Origin: Flavobacteriales bacterium
Lineage (GTDB): Bacteria > Bacteroidota > Bacteroidia > Flavobacteriales_F > PHOS-HE28
Assembly (NCBI GenBank): GCA_020635675.1
Contig: JACJZJ010000003.1
Location: 434,001-498,000 of the forward strand
Reading direction: 5' to 3'
DNA: 64,000 nt
The notes beneath the pieces are model-generated. The model had not been told where the DNA came from. It saw only the letters and a list, made by a program, of their open reading frames with translations, and did not search any database. The position numbers and the translations under genes were made by a program. The stretch's first letter is position 1. Each line of letters starts with the position of its first letter. Of this stretch, positions 9,313 to 20,800 are shown piece after piece.

Positions 9313-12300
9313 GAAGTGGTTCGAGCCGATGGTCGTCAGGCACAACGTCACCGACTGCGTGGCGTTCGGCACGTAGGTCGGACCATCATTGTAGGCATCC
9401 GCCAGCAGCGTGTAGCTCGGATCGTAGATCTCCCAGTAGATGCCTGAGGGATCGTTGTCCGTGGTGATCTCCACGATCACGGTCTCACCCGTCACATCCA
9501 CGCCGGGCACCGCCGAGGCGTCGTTGGCCGGGATCTCGTCCGCATTGCCGTTGGGCAGCGCCGTGTAGGCGTTGAACGTGTGCACACCGTAGGGCGAAAC
9601 GAAGGCGGGCAGGTCCACGACCTCCGAGCCCAGGTAGGCCAGGTTGCCCGTCCAGTTGTACACCTGCGGGTTCAGGCCGTCCATGTCGTAGTGGATCTCC
9701 ACGCTGGTCAGCGGGTTCTCCCCGTAGTTGGTCAGCACCACCTGTGCGTTGATCGTCGAGGTGCAAAGCAGACCCGCTTCGGGATCGTTGATCGCGCTGA
9801 TGCCGGCATCGTCCAGGCCCGGGTGTTGCACACGCAGACTGAAAGTGCCCTCCACACCCACGTCACCGGCGTTGCCGACGCGCAGGATGTAGTTCGTGGA
9901 GGAGGCCAGACCGGACAGCAGGATGTAGTCACCGTTCCCCGGAGCGGAGCAAAGCACCTCACCGGAGGCCACCAGGTCACCGCTGCAACCACCGTCGTAC
10001 ACCGCATAGTTCATCGTGGAGGAGGTCAGTGAACCGTCCTCGTTGGTGGTATGCAGGTCGAGGTAGTGGATGCTGTTGTTACCGCTTGAGAAGCTGTACC
10101 ACATGCCCTGGTTGTTCAGCAGCGGCACGCAGCTCGACATGGCGTCGTTCATCGCGCAGCTGTTGTCACCGAAGGTGTAGGTACCCGAACCGTCCGCCAG
10201 GAAGCTGGTGACGCCTTCGGCGCTCGTGCAGTTGTCGTTGACCGGTCGCGGGCAGGTCGCACCGCAGCCGATGGCCAGTTCGAACGTGCCGTGGATGAAC
10301 GGCGATGCACTGTGCACCGCGATCCAGTAGGTCTGCCCGTTCTGGGCGAAGAACTCGATCTGGGTGCGGTTCGTGCAGGCGCCGCCCTTGTCGTCACCGA
10401 GGGTGTAGCAGCTCAGGGTGTTGCAATCCACACCATCGAACACGCTGATGCGGGTGTCGAAGGTGGTCGCGGCACCGCAGGTGCTCAGGATCACGTTCTC
10501 GTCCTGCGTGGCCGTGTAGCTGTACCACAGCGAACCACCGCTGGTCGCACCGTTCGGGAACGGACAGGCGTTCGCGGGCAGGCTGGGGAACAGGTTGTCC
10601 GTGCTGCCGGTCACCACGTCGTTGCAGACCACCGGCGTGGCCGCACAGGCCGTCAGGTTGGTCGGGCAGGCGATGCTCGGTGCGAACGCGTTCACGTTCA
10701 CCTGGAACGGACCCACCGCGTTGTTCGGCGGCGACCACAGGATCGGGTAGTAGTAGAAGCCCGGCGTCAGGTTGTTGAAGAAGATCGTCGGGTTGCCATC
10801 GCCGCAGGTGCTGAAGTCGTAGCTCTGCGAGTTGATGTAGATCGTGCCGCAGTCACCGTACATGTTCAGCGATCCGAAGCCGAAGGAGGCGGTGCCGCAG
10901 TAATCGATCGTCACGTTGGCGCACTCGGTCAGTTCGAAGGCCGCCCAGCCCCAGCCATACGTGCTGGAGTAGGGGTTCGGAACGATGTCGTCCGGTGAGA
11001 GGCAATCCAGCGTTCCCGTCCAGGTCTGGCCGCTGCCGATGGACACCTGGTGGGCCGTCGGATCCTGCGTGCTGCAGAGGTCAAGGTTCGGGTCGGGCGT
11101 GCAGGCCGTGAAGTTCAGGTCCCAATCGAAGCCGTTCGAGCTCCAACGGTCGTCCCATTCGATCAACATGTGATCGCCGGGGGTCACGAAGGTGCCCGCC
11201 GTCGAGGAGGGGAAGCACGCGTCGTCGTTCGCGGCCACCGGGTTCAGGCTGCCGCAACCGGCGTTGCCGTTGTGGATCTTCACACGCGTGTCGACACCCG
11301 AGGGGCAGGAGGTCACCTCCAGCGTACCGTTGCCCGGGGCGTCCCAGTAGAACCAACGCGCGTTGGTGCCACCCGTGGAGGCGCCGTACTCGTCCGTGCC
11401 GAGGTTCGACGCACCAGCACCGCAATCCAGCGCCGGCGTGGTGTTCGTGCCGACCACCGCGGCGGTCGCACCGGAGCACACCCCGTTGCAGCAATCCTTG
11501 AAGTCGCCCAGATCGAGCGTACAGATCGGGTTGCTGGAGTGGGCCACCTGTAGGTTCACGATGCTGCCTGATGGATAGGGTCCCAGTACGTATGTGCCTG
11601 TGCCCACACCCGTGGGTTCGGCATCACCCAGGTAGTCCGTGGTGATGTTCACCGTGCCGGCGTTGCTGGCATCGGTCACATCCACCTGGATGGTGAAGTC
11701 GCCACCACCGCAGTTCTCGATCACCGCGGCCGAGGCCACCGGGAAGGTGCAATCCACGCACTGGACGGTCCAGTTCCACGGTCCGGGGATCAGGCCATCA
11801 TCGCAGGAGAAGGACGCATCGGAGGTCATCTCCATGTACAGGCTGTTGCCCGAGGCCACCACCAACAGTCCGGCCAGGTCCACGGTCGCGAACGTCGTGT
11901 GGTCGAACAGGATCGCACCGGAGTTGTCCGGGCCATCGTAGATCGTGAGGTGTTCGAACGAACTGCTCTCGATCGATCCGCTCTGGAAGCTGAGGATCAG
12001 CGTGCCGTTGCCGTCGCTGGTGTAGCTCCAGTTGTGCGAATCGTTGTTCACGTAGCAATAGCTCTGGTTGAGCACCGAGTTGTCGCACGCGATGCAGTTC
12101 GAGCTCGGGTTGACCGTGGGTAGCGTGATGTCGCACGCGTTGTTCCCATTGTGCACCAGGGTGATGTTCACCGGGGTGCCTGTCGGGAACGGTCCCACGG
12201 TGTAGGTGCCGAGCCCCACGTCGTTCTGCTCAAGCCCGTTCAGGTCGCTCACGATGTCCACGTCCGGAGCATCGCCGAGGTCCGTCACGTCCACGTCCAC

Positions 12301-15300
12301 GGTGTAGGTGCCGGTCAGGCAGTCCACCTGGGTGTTGGAGGTGTTGCCCACCGGGAAATCGCAGCTGAGGCAATAGACCTGCCATACCCACGGTCCCGGG
12401 ATCAGGTTGTCACTGCAGGAGAACGACGCATCGGAGGTGGCGTGCATGAACAGGCTGTTGCCCGTGGCCGTCACCAGTAGACCGGCAAGGTCCTCCGTTG
12501 CGGTGATCGTGTGATCGTACAGGACAGGGTAGGTGTTGTCCGGACCGTCATAGATCGTGAGGTGGTCGAAGCTGCTGCTCTCGATCGAACCGCTGATGAA
12601 GTTGATCGAGAAGTTGCCACCGCCACCGTCGCTCTCATAGAGCCAGTCCTGGTTCATGTTGTTCGGGTAGCAGAAGCTGTAGTTCAGCACCGGACCGTCA
12701 CAGGTCACGCAGTTGCTCGCGTTGATGAACGGACCGTAGGTCTGGTCGCAGAAGCTGTCATCGGTCACCAGCACCACCGTCACGGCCGTGCCGCTCGGGT
12801 AGCTGAAAGGACCGTAGGTGCCCACGCCCACATCGCTCATCACGACCGTACCGTTGATCTCGATGTCAACGAGGGGATCGCTACCCACGCCCGTCACGTC
12901 CACGGTCACGTCGGTCTGACCCGGCGTGGCGCTGGCGCAATCGTAGTAGGTGGGCGTGACCAGGCCGGCTGGCGGCTGGCAGGGGTTCTTGATGCAGATG
13001 TCGAAGTCACCCTCCTGACCGACCAGGGAGAAGACGCGCAGCACGTACACGTTGCCCGTCGTCAGGCCGCTGAGCACGTTGTCCGCGCCATCGACCACGC
13101 CCGCGTTGCAGGTGATCTGGGCACCGCCGCATGCATCGTACAGGGCGTAACCCAGGTTGGCGGCGGTCACGTTCAGGAAATTCAGGATCTGCGTGGCATC
13201 ACCGGCGGTGAAGCTGTAGAACACATCCGGAGCCGTGGCGAAGGTGCTGATGCAGGACGGGTTCGTGCCCGCGGACGTGTTCGCGCAATTGGTGCTGCCG
13301 GGCACCGACGTGCAGCCGGAACCGGGCGTCAACGTCTCGGCGTTCGCGCAATCATCGTTCGTGGGCACGGGCACGCAAAGGGCTGCGCACGCAATGTCCA
13401 GCACGAACGTGCCGCTCGATGTACCATAGCCCTCCACGGCGATGTAGTAATCCGTGCCGTTATAGGCATTGAACACCACCAGGGAGCGCGTACCGCAGTT
13501 GTCGTCGTTGCCGGTCACGCCGACCAGGGAGCCGCAGGCGCCGGAGAACACGTGCAGGCGGGTATCGAAGGTCGTGCCCGCATCGCAGGTCTGCAGGGTC
13601 ACCTGGCTGTCGTCGCCGGCGAAGACGTACCACACGCCATTGTCCACGGTGGCCTCACCACCGCTGGCCTGGCTGGGAACGCCATCGGCCGTGGCACCGA
13701 CGTTGGTGCCGGTCAGCTGCACGGTCGCGCAGCTGATCGGGGTGGCGCCCGTGCAATAATCGTTGCAAAGGGCCGGTCCGCTGAAGTTGCCCAGGGGCAG
13801 GTTGCAGGCGGCGTCACCGTTGTGCACCACGGTCACGTTCACCACGTCAGGATAAGTGAAGGGCCCAAGGCTTTGGATGCCGGTACCAAAGGGACCGATA
13901 TCGATCGGCGTACCGCCGTTCACGGTGTAGCTGATGTTCACATCGGTGGCATCACCCAGGTCTGTGATATCGACGTCGACATTGAAGTCCGGGCAGTTGG
14001 TGGCATCCACACTGGCCGTGGCCATTGGCGGCGTGCACAGCGGGGCTTCGCTCACGCAGAAGTAGTCCCAGGCCATGTCGCTGTAGAAGTTCGTGCCGAC
14101 GATGCCGCGCATGCGGTATTGGACCTGGCTGGCGCCCAGCGGACGATCCACGGAGAACGTGTTCCATACGTTGCCCTGGTCACCGGACATGGTGAAGAGG
14201 GGCGTCCAGGGTCCACCATCCTCGGAGACAGCCAGTTCCATGGTCCCCATCGACTGGCCGTACATGTGCCAGGCAAAGGAGGTCCGGTAGCCGTTGGTCG
14301 AGGTCATGCCGGAGATGTCGAAGGCGGGTGAAAGCAGGTCCGCCACACCGGTCGGGAAGCACGGGGAGGAGCTTTCCAGGTAAACGTACTTGCCAGCGGA
14401 AGTGCCGGGGACATAGTCCACGGTCGGTCCGGTCGTGGTGAACGAGGGTGTCTGACCATTGTTGAGGCCCCAGTTCGCATTGTCCCCGTTGCCACTGCCT
14501 TGCTGCCAATCCACCGCGGTGAACGTCGAGGCACAGGGTGCACCAAGGCAGGTGCTGGTGCAGTTCGTCAAGCCCTCGAAGTCCTCGCAGTACGGGAAGC
14601 TGCTGATGACGACCGGGCAGGTATAGGATTGCGTGCCGAGGCCCAGGTTGCAGAGCGCATCGTCGTTGTGCACCACGGTGATCGTGGCAGGGGTACCACT
14701 CGGATAGGGGCCCATGGTGTAGATCCCCGTGGTGGTCACCGCAGCGTGTTCCACGCCGTTCACATCAGAGGTGATATCCACCGAGCTGGCGTTGCCCAGG
14801 TCGGTCAGGTCTACTTCTACCGTGTACTGGCCATTGCTGCAATCCGGCGAAATGGTGGCCGTGGCCGTCGGGGGCGTGCACAGCAGCACCAATTGCACGG
14901 TGGTGGTGTGGCAGATGTTCGTTTGCGTGGCGCAGGTGGCATCGAGGGTCCAGTGAGCGAAGAGGTCGTTGCCGTCCGGCGCGGTCACGGTCAGCGGGGC
15001 GAAGCCCACGCCCACCACGGCACCGCTCGAGGTGCCGGAGCGTACCGTGATGTAGTAGCCGGCGCCGCCATCGATGTCAAAGATGTAGTCCGTGCCACCC
15101 GCGATGCCGGTGATCTGCGAGAACTCCTCCAGATAGCTGCACGTGCTGATGGTGGTGACCGAGCCATCCGGGAGCGGGGTGATGGCTCCGCCGGGATATT
15201 GGTTCGGTGAGTTGTCGCACGGAGGCAGGGGCAGCATCTGCACGGTGGTGGTCACGCAGCCCGTGGTGGTGGTGCACTGGTCGTCCACCGTCCAGTTCGC

Positions 15301-16389
15301 GAACATGTTGTCCGCGTTCCCCGCGGTCACGGTCAGGGGCGAATAACCGGCGCCCAACAGGGTGCCACCGTTGAAGGTCTGGTAGACCGTGATGTAGTCG
15401 CCGGTGGATATGGTGAATTCATAGTCCCGGCCGGCCTGCACGCCCGTGATGATTGAATATTCCTCCTCATAGCTGCAGCCCGAGATCTGAGTGACGGTCT
15501 CGCCGTTCGGCGTGACCGCTGAGGAGGGGTACTGCGAGGTGTTGGTGCAGGACGACGGCGGGATGGGCAGCAGTTCCACCGTGGTGGTGATGCAGTTGGC
15601 CGCCGTGGCGCACGTGTTGTCCACGCTCCAGTGGGCGAACAGGTCCGCGCCGGTGCCGGCCGTCACTGTCAGGGGCGAATAGCCCGCGCCCAACAGGGTG
15701 CCGTTCGAGGTGCCTTCGTAAACGGTGATATAACCGCCCGTGGAGGTGGTGAACTCGTAGTCACGCCCGGCTGTGATGCCCGTGATGTCCGAGTATTCCT
15801 GCTCGAAGCTGCAAGTGGCGATGGTGGTGACCACGCTTTCCGCTCCGGCAGGAACGGCACTGCTGGGATATTGCCCACCGTTCAACGTGTTGTCGCAAGC
15901 CACCAGGGGCATGGTGGTCCGGTTGTAGGTGAAACCGCCCGATCCGCCCGATCCCCAGCCGGTCCAGTTGACCTGCAGGTAGATGTCCTCGGCGATCAGG
16001 TGGCACACCCACGCCTGCCCCACCATGGTCGGCGGAGCGCAGCCGTTCGTATTGACCCACGTGTCGTAGGTGTACGTGTTCCAGTTGGCTATGGTGCCAA
16101 TGGCCCATTCGGTGTTGCAGGGGCCCAGGTATCCGCAACCGGCCCCACCCGGTGAGCCTTCGCAGATCGTGTTGTAGATGGGGCCCGAGGCGTCGCGGGT
16201 GAGGCTCGTTTGCGCCGCGATGGCATCCTGCTCACCACCACCGGGGGTATTGGTGAAGTTCAGGCTGCCACCATCCCAGATGGTCTGGGCTTGGATGTCG
16301 GAACCGCCCAACGCCAGCACGGCGCCGAACAGACCCGCTGTAAGCCACGTCCATGCACGACGCGGCCCCTTCGAGTTTCGACAATTCAT
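8200..16389 (-). CDS. Giant T9SS cargo protein (2729 aa) with CUB- and MAM-like modules
   Basis: The start is ATG 16389 (MNCRNSKGPRR, signal core LTAGLFGAVLALGG, cleavage near IQAQ). The frame is open to 16674, but the conserved leader element directly precedes 16389. Module order: an N-terminal domain (34-160); three tandem repeats of about 110 residues (160-500) marked by YEFTxSTGxYITV and LTVTA; a MAM/choice-of-anchor-J-like jelly roll (about 596-787, CEDFE to DMAWDYFCV); PPC-like modules; two CUB-like modules (about 1227-1347 and 1431-1549, marked by SIESSSF and HLTIYDGPDN); further PPC-like modules; Fn3-like segments; and a type A sorting domain from about 2634 (LMLWPNPVRDGQ). Many paired cysteines suggest a disulfide-stabilised extracellular protein. 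A possible -7-like TACTTTG lies at 16459-16453 on the minus strand. No catalytic site is visible. The C-terminal third is nearly duplicated in the two neighbours. Confidence 0.88.
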   Translation of the reverse strand: MNCRNSKGPRRAWTWLTAGLFGAVLALGGSDIQAQTIWDGGSLNFTNTPGGGEQDAIAAQTSLTRDASGPIYNTICEGSPGGAGCGYLGPCNTEWAIGTIANWNTYTYDTWVNTNGCAPPTMVGQAWVCHLIAEDIYLQVNWTGWGSGGSGGFTYNRTTMPLVACDNTLNGGQYPSSAVPAGAESVVTTIATCSFEQEYSDITGITAGRDYEFTTSTGGYITVYEGTSNGTLLGAGYSPLTVTAGTGADLFAHWSVDNTCATAANCITTTVELLPIPPSSCTNTSQYPSSAVTPNGETVTQISGCSYEEEYSIITGVQAGRDYEFTISTGDYITVYQTFNGGTLLGAGYSPLTVTAGNADNMFANWTVDDQCTTTTGCVTTTVQMLPLPPCDNSPNQYPGGAITPLPDGSVTTISTCSYLEEFSQITGIAGGTDYIFDIDGGAGYYITVRSGTSSGAVVGVGFAPLTVTAPDGNDLFAHWTLDATCATQTNICHTTTVQLVLLCTPPTATATISPDCSNGQYTVEVDLTDLGNASSVDITSDVNGVEHAAVTTTGIYTMGPYPSGTPATITVVHNDDALCNLGLGTQSYTCPVVISSFPYCEDFEGLTNCTSTCLGAPCASTFTAVDWQQGSGNGDNANWGLNNGQTPSFTTTGPTVDYVPGTSAGKYVYLESSSPCFPTGVADLLSPAFDISGMTSTNGYRTSFAWHMYGQSMGTMELAVSEDGGPWTPLFTMSGDQGNVWNTFSVDRPLGASQVQYRMRGIVGTNFYSDMAWDYFCVSEAPLCTPPMATASVDATNCPDFNVDVDITDLGDATDVNISYTVNGGTPIDIGPFGTGIQSLGPFTYPDVVNVTVVHNGDAACNLPLGNFSGPALCNDYCTGATPISCATVQLTGTNVGATADGVPSQASGGEATVDNGVWYVFAGDDSQVTLQTCDAGTTFDTRLHVFSGACGSLVGVTGNDDNCGTRSLVVFNAYNGTDYYIAVEGYGTSSGTFVLDIACAALCVPVPTNDDCANAETLTPGSGCTSVPGSTNCANTSAGTNPSCISTFATAPDVFYSFTAGDATQILNFLNVTAANLGYALYDACGGAQITCNAGVVDGADNVLSGLTTGNVYVLRVFSLVGQEGDFDICIKNPCQPPAGLVTPTYYDCASATPGQTDVTVDVTGVGSDPLVDIEINGTVVMSDVGVGTYGPFSYPSGTAVTVVLVTDDSFCDQTYGPFINASNCVTCDGPVLNYSFCYPNNMNQDWLYESDGGGGNFSINFISGSIESSSFDHLTIYDGPDNTYPVLYDHTITATEDLAGLLVTATGNSLFMHATSDASFSCSDNLIPGPWVWQVYCLSCDFPVGNTSNTQVDCLTGTYTVDVDVTDLGDAPDVDIVSDLNGLEQNDVGLGTYTVGPFPTGTPVNITLVHNGNNACDITLPTVNPSSNCIACDNSVLNQSYCYVNNDSHNWSYTSDGNGTLILSFQSGSIESSSFEHLTIYDGPDNSGAILFDHTTFATVDLAGLLVVASGNSLYMEMTSDASFSCDDGLIPGPWNWTVQCVDCTFPVASAAVIENCGGGDFTIQVDVTDASNAGTVNITTDYLGDAEPTGVGTGTYVLGPYPSGSIVNLQVAHSSNPICTLDLGDFKDCCNGVCSGATAAVVGTNTTPALDCGAGASNLGTDEYGASTGGTNARWFYWDAPGNGTLEVTSCPSGVDTRVKIHNGNAGCGSLNPVAANDDACFPSSTAGTFVTPGDHMLIEWDDRWSSNGFDWDLNFTACTPDPNLDLCSTQDPTAHQVSIGSGQTWTGTLDCLSPDDIVPNPYSSTYGWGWAAFELTECANVTIDYCGTASFGFGSLNMYGDCGTIYINSQSYDFSTCGDGNPTIFFNNLTPGFYYYPILWSPPNNAVGPFQVNVNAFAPSIACPTNLTACAATPVVCNDVVTGSTDNLFPSLPANACPFPNGATSGGSLWYSYTATQDENVILSTCGAATTFDTRISVFDGVDCNTLSCYTLGDDKGGACTNRTQIEFFAQNGQTYWIAVHSASPFIHGTFELAIGCGATCPRPVNDNCTSAEGVTSFLADGSGTYTFGDNSCAMNDAMSSCVPLLNNQGMWYSFSSGNNSIHYLDLHTTNEDGSLTSSTMNYAVYDGGCSGDLVASGEVLCSAPGNGDYILLSGLASSTNYILRVGNAGDVGVEGTFSLRVQHPGLDDAGISAINDPEAGLLCTSTINAQVVLTNYGENPLTSVEIHYDMDGLNPQVYNWTGNLAYLGSEVVDLPAFVSPYGVHTFNAYTALPNGNADEIPANDASAVPGVDVTGETVIVEITTDNDPSGIYWEIYDPSYTLLADAYNDGPTYVPNATQSVTLCLTTIGSNHFYFFLYDFLGDGLSNTGNGNGSWRLRNENGGTLIGDNFDGTIDGFASPTFSPQTAIYVNGHEFDLPSGPSNIQPSECNVFTNTLQSKVYTSPVGGVAGYQFEFADPDAGFIRRIARPYNWVKFGDMVTYPLLPGVTYFARVRVDQGAAGYGDDHWGAGCEMGIDPNQVPGCTGLIDDITLPTHSCGVTRAFGGSDKVWAQPVVGATQYQFRFVNIGEGFTRIITKPSYALVLNWVTYPLQDGVTYDVDVNCLVNGQWSGYCGPVCQVTIQNPSSALANRSEMLPDGSELMLWPNPVRDGQVNLLLNGLTDDTQRVTIDVYDMFGKRIRSIEQDNSGEVFNTVLDMQGVASGIYLVNVTVNDKVYQQRVNVQ

Positions 16390-16394
16390 CAGGA

Positions 16395-16412
16395 CAGGGT
16401 TTTGGTTTTCGG
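16395..16412 (-). promoter_or_regulatory. AACCAAAAC leader element of the 2729-residue protein gene
   Basis: This 18-mer is identical to 7968-7985, and its near edge is six bases from the first base of the start codon in both cases. That places it where a ribosome-binding region would be, although it is A/C-rich rather than purine-rich. Confidence 0.55.
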
Positions 16413-16636
16413 TTTCGGAACAGGACACGCGATGTTGGAGCATCGCGACACGCAAAGTAGAGGAAGCGCTGCATGCGACGCAAGTCGGATGTTGATAAAC
16501 CTGTTGATAGCTCGTCCTGCACGATGGCGTGATCGCCATAGATGACTGTATGTCAATGCTTTTCGCGTGGCGGGTGGAAGGGGGGGAGGTTGAAAAGTCC
16601 TTCGGTCCATCCCCAGCTGTTCCGTTCGTCCCGAAC

Positions 16637-16670
16637 GAAAGAAGCCCCCGCGATCGCGGGGGCTTCTTTC
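16637..16670 (-). terminator. Hairpin terminator after the 2414-residue secreted protein gene
   Basis: A perfect 34-bp palindrome (GAAAGAAGCCCCCGCG and its complement, centred on CGATCG) lies 19 bases past the stop at 16690 on the minus strand. The 3' arm ends in a T-rich CTTCTTTC. Confidence 0.85.
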
Positions 16671-16689
16671 CCAATGGTCGGTCCTGGGC

Positions 16690-17800
16690 CTACTGCACGT
16701 TCACGCGGTGCTGGTAGAGCCTGCCGTTCACGGTGACGTTCACCAGGTAGATGCCGCTGGCCACGCCCTGCATGTCCAGCACGGTGTTGAACACCTCCCC
16801 GCTGTTGTCCTGCTCGATGCTGCGGACGCGCTTGCCGAACATGTCGTAGACATCGATCGTCACGCGCTGCGTGTCATCGGTCAGGCCGTTGAGCAGCAGG
16901 TTCACCTGTCCGTCGCGCACCGGGTTGGGCCAGAGCATCAGCTCGGAACCATCGGGCAGCATCTCCGAACGGTTGGCCAGGGCGCTCGACGGGTTCTGGA
17001 TGGTGACCTGGCAGACCGGGCCGCAATAGCCGCTCCACTGGCCGTTCACCAGGCACTCCACCGAAACATCATAGGTCACGCCGTTCGTTAGGGGGAAGGT
17101 GACCCAGCTGAGCACCAGCGCGTAGCTCGGCTTGGTGATGATCCGGGTGAAGCTCTCGCCGATGTTCACGAATTTGAACCGGTACTGGGTGGCGCCCACC
17201 ACGGGCTGGGCCCAGACCTTGTCGCTGCCGCCGAAGGCGCGCGTCACACCACAGCTGTGGGTGGGCAGGGTGATATCGTCGATCAGACCGGTGCAGCCGG
17301 GCACCTGGTTGGGATCGATACCCATCTCACACCCCGTTCCCCAATGGTCGTCCCCGTAGCCGGCGGCGCCCTGGTCCACACGCACACGTGCGAAGTAGGT
17401 CACACCGGGCAGCAGCGGATAGGTCACCATGTCACCGAACTTGACCCAGTTGTAGGGCCGTGCGATGCGGCGGATGAAGCCGGCGTCCGGATCGGAGAAC
17501 TCGAACTGGTAGCCCGTCACGCCACCCACGGGCGAGGTGTACACCTTGCTCTGGAGCGTGTTGGTGAACACGTTGCACTCGCTGGGCTGGATGTTGCTGG
17601 GGCCGCTGGGCAGATCGAACTCATGGCCGTTGTTGTAGCTCGCGGACAGCGGCGTGAAGGTCGGCGTGGCGAAGCCATCGATCGTGCCGTCGAAACGGTC
17701 GCCGATCAAGGTGCCACCGCTCTGGTTGCGCAGGCGCCAGCGGCCGTTGCCGTTGCCGGTGTTGCTCAGACCATCACCCAGGAAGTCGTACAGGAAGAAG
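16690..17800 (-). repeat. Near-identical 3' module, copy 2 of 3
   Basis: This copy matches 8200-9312 and 24583-25693 with only scattered differences to about 17625. There is more divergence around 17626-17700, where the encoded residues change, and then renewed similarity. The pattern fits a duplicated gene end kept similar by later exchange. Confidence 0.8.
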
Positions 17801-20800
17801 TAGAAGTGGTTCCCGCCGATGGTGGTGATGCACAGCGTGACCGGGGTGGTCGTGTTCGGTGTGTAGATCGGGCCGTTGGTGTAGGCATCCGCCAGCAGCG
17901 TGTAGCCCGCATCGTAGATCTCCCAGTAGATGCCGGAGGGATCGTTGTCCGTGGTGATCTCCACGATCACGGTCTCACCCGTCACGTCCACGTTGCTGGT
18001 GGCCAGGTCGTTCGCGGCGATCTCGTCCGGAGCACCGTTGGGCAGTGCGGTGTACACGTTCAGCGTGTGCACGCCATAGGGCGAGACGAAGCCGGGCAGC
18101 GCGACCGCCGTCGTACCGAGGTAGGGCAGCGCGCCCGTCCAATGGTACACCTGCGGGTTCAGGCCGTCCACGTCGTAGTGGATGTCCACGCCGGTCAGGG
18201 TGGCCTCGCCGAAGTTCTTCAGCGTGACATGCGGCACGAGGGTGGAACTGCACTGCAGACCGAAGGGGTCGGTGACCACGGTGATGCCGGCATCGTTCAG
18301 GCCCGGGTGCTGCACACGCAGACTGAAGGTGCCCTCGAAGCCCACGTCACCGGCGTTGTCCACGCGCAGCAGGTAGTTCGTCGAGGGTGCAAGTCCGCTC
18401 AGCAGCACATAGTCGCCGTTGCCGCCGACCGTGCATGCCACCTGACCGGAAGCCTGGAGGGCACCGCTGCACCCGCCGTTGTACACCACGTAGTTCATGG
18501 TGGTGGCGGTCAGGGAGCCATCCTCGTTTTGGGTGTGCAGGTCGAGGTAGTGTATGCCGTTGTTACCGCTGAAGAAGCTGTACCACATGCCCTGGTTGTT
18601 CAGCAGCGGCACGCAGCTCGACATGGCGTCGTTCATCGCGCAGCTGTTGTCACCGAAGGTGTAGGTACCCGAACCGTCCGCCAGGAAGCTGGTGATGCCT
18701 AGTGCGGTCATGCAATTGTCGTTCACCGGTCGCGGGCAGGATACATCGCAACCCACGGCCAGCTCGAACGTGCCATGCACATAGGGACTGGTGCTGTGCA
18801 CCGCGATCCAGTAGGTCTGTCCGCTCTGGGCGAAGAACTCGATCTGGGTGCGGTTCGTGCAGGCGCCGCCCTTGTCGTCACCGAGCGTGTAGCAGCTCAG
18901 CGTGCTGCAGTCCGGACCCTCGAACACGCTGATGCGGGTGTCGAAAGTGGTCGCGGCACCGCAGGTGCTCAGGATCACGTTCTCATCCTGCGTGGCCGTG
19001 TAGCTGTACCACAGCGAACCACCGCTGGTCGCACCGTTCGGGAACGGACAGGCGTTCGCGGGCAGGCTGGGGAACAGATTGTCGGTGTTGCCGGTCACCA
19101 CGTCGTTGCAGGCCACCGGTGTCGCGCTGCAGGCCGTGAGGTTGGAAGCGCATGCCACGGTCGGCGTGAAGGCGCTCACGTTCACGGTGAACGGACCCAC
19201 CGCGTTGTTCGGCGGCGACCACAGGATCGGGTAATAGTAGAAGCCCGGCGTCAGGTTGTTGAAGAAGATCGTCGGGTTGCCATCGCCGCAGGTGCTGAAG
19301 TCATAGCTCTGCGAGTTGATGAACAGGTTGCCGCAGTCGCCGTACATGTTGAGCGAGCCGAAGCCGAAGGAGGCGGTGCCGCAGTAGTCCACGCGGACGT
19401 TGGCGCACTCGGTCAGTTCGAAGGCCGCCCAGCCCCAGCCCCACGTGTTGCTGTAGGGGTTCGGGATGATGTCATCGGCGCTCAGGCAGTCCAGCGTACC
19501 GGTCCAGGTCTCGCCGCTGCCGATGGATACCTGGCGTGAAGCCGGATTCTGGGTGCTGCAGAGGTCGAGGTTCGGATCGGGCGTGCACGGCGCGAAGCTC
19601 AGGTCCCAATCGAAGCCGGAATCGCTCCAACGGTCGTCCCATTCGATCAGGACGTGATCGCCGGGCGATACGAAGTAGCCGGTCGTGGAGGATGGGAAGC
19701 AGTCGTCATCGTTCGCGCTGAGCGGAACGAGGCTGCCGCAGCCACCATTGCCATCGTGGAACTTCACGCGGGTGTCGATGCCGGAGGCGCAGGAGGTGGC
19801 CAGCAGGGTGCCGGTCTGGGTCGCATCATAGTAGAACCAGCGGGCGTTGGTGGCTCCGGTGGAGGCTCCGTATTCGTCGGTACCGAGGTTGGAGGCGCCA
19901 TTGCCACAATCCAGCTTGCCGGCTGTGTTCGTACCAAGGATAGCCTGGGTGGCTCCGCCGCACGTGCCGTTGCAGCAATCGGTGAACTCACCGAGGTCCA
20001 GTGTGCAGAAGGCGTTCGTCGGATGGGCCACGTCCAACTGGACCACAGTTCCCAGCGGATAGGGCCCAAGCACATAGGTCCCGTTGCCAACGCCGGTGGG
20101 CTCGGTGTCACCGATGTAGTCGGTGGTGATGTTCACGTTCCCCGCGTTGCTCGCATTGGTCACGTCCACCTGGATGGTGAAGTTGCCGCCACCGCAGTTG
20201 GACAGCAGGGTCGCCGTGGCCTGGGGGAAGGTGCAATCGACGCACTGGACGGTCCAGTTCCACTGCCATGCCGGATTGGTGGAGCATTGCACGCTGCTGT
20301 CGGAGTCCATCTCCATGTACAGCGCGTTACCCGTGGCCACGACCATGAGACCGGCAAGGTTCTCGGTGGCACCCACGTGATCATAGAGGATGGGCGCGGC
20401 GTTCGAGCTGCCGTCGTAGATCGTGAGGTGGTCGAACGTACTGCTCTCGATCGATCCGCTCTGGAAGCTGAGGACGAGCGTGCCGTTGCCGTCGCTGGTG
20501 TAGCTCCAGTTCTGCGCGTCGCTCGGTCCGTAGCAATAGGTCTGTGCGAGCGGGGTGTTGTTGCAGGCGATGCAGTTCGAGTTCGGGTTCACCGCCGGCA
20601 ACGTGATGTTGCAGGCATTGTTCCCGTTGTGCACCACGGACAGGTTCACCGGCGTGCCCACTGGGAAGGGCCCCACGGTATGGACGCCCACCCCGACGTC
20701 ATCGCCGTTGGGGTCCAGGCCGTTCAGGTCGCTGACGATGTCCACGTCGGGCGCATCACCGATGCTGGTCACGTTCACATCAACGGTGTAGGTGCCTGTC

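Noticed and set aside
12511..14331. A 606-codon plus-strand frame
   Set aside because: It is antisense to the 2729-residue secreted protein, with the same His/Val/Gly-rich composition as the other shadow frames.
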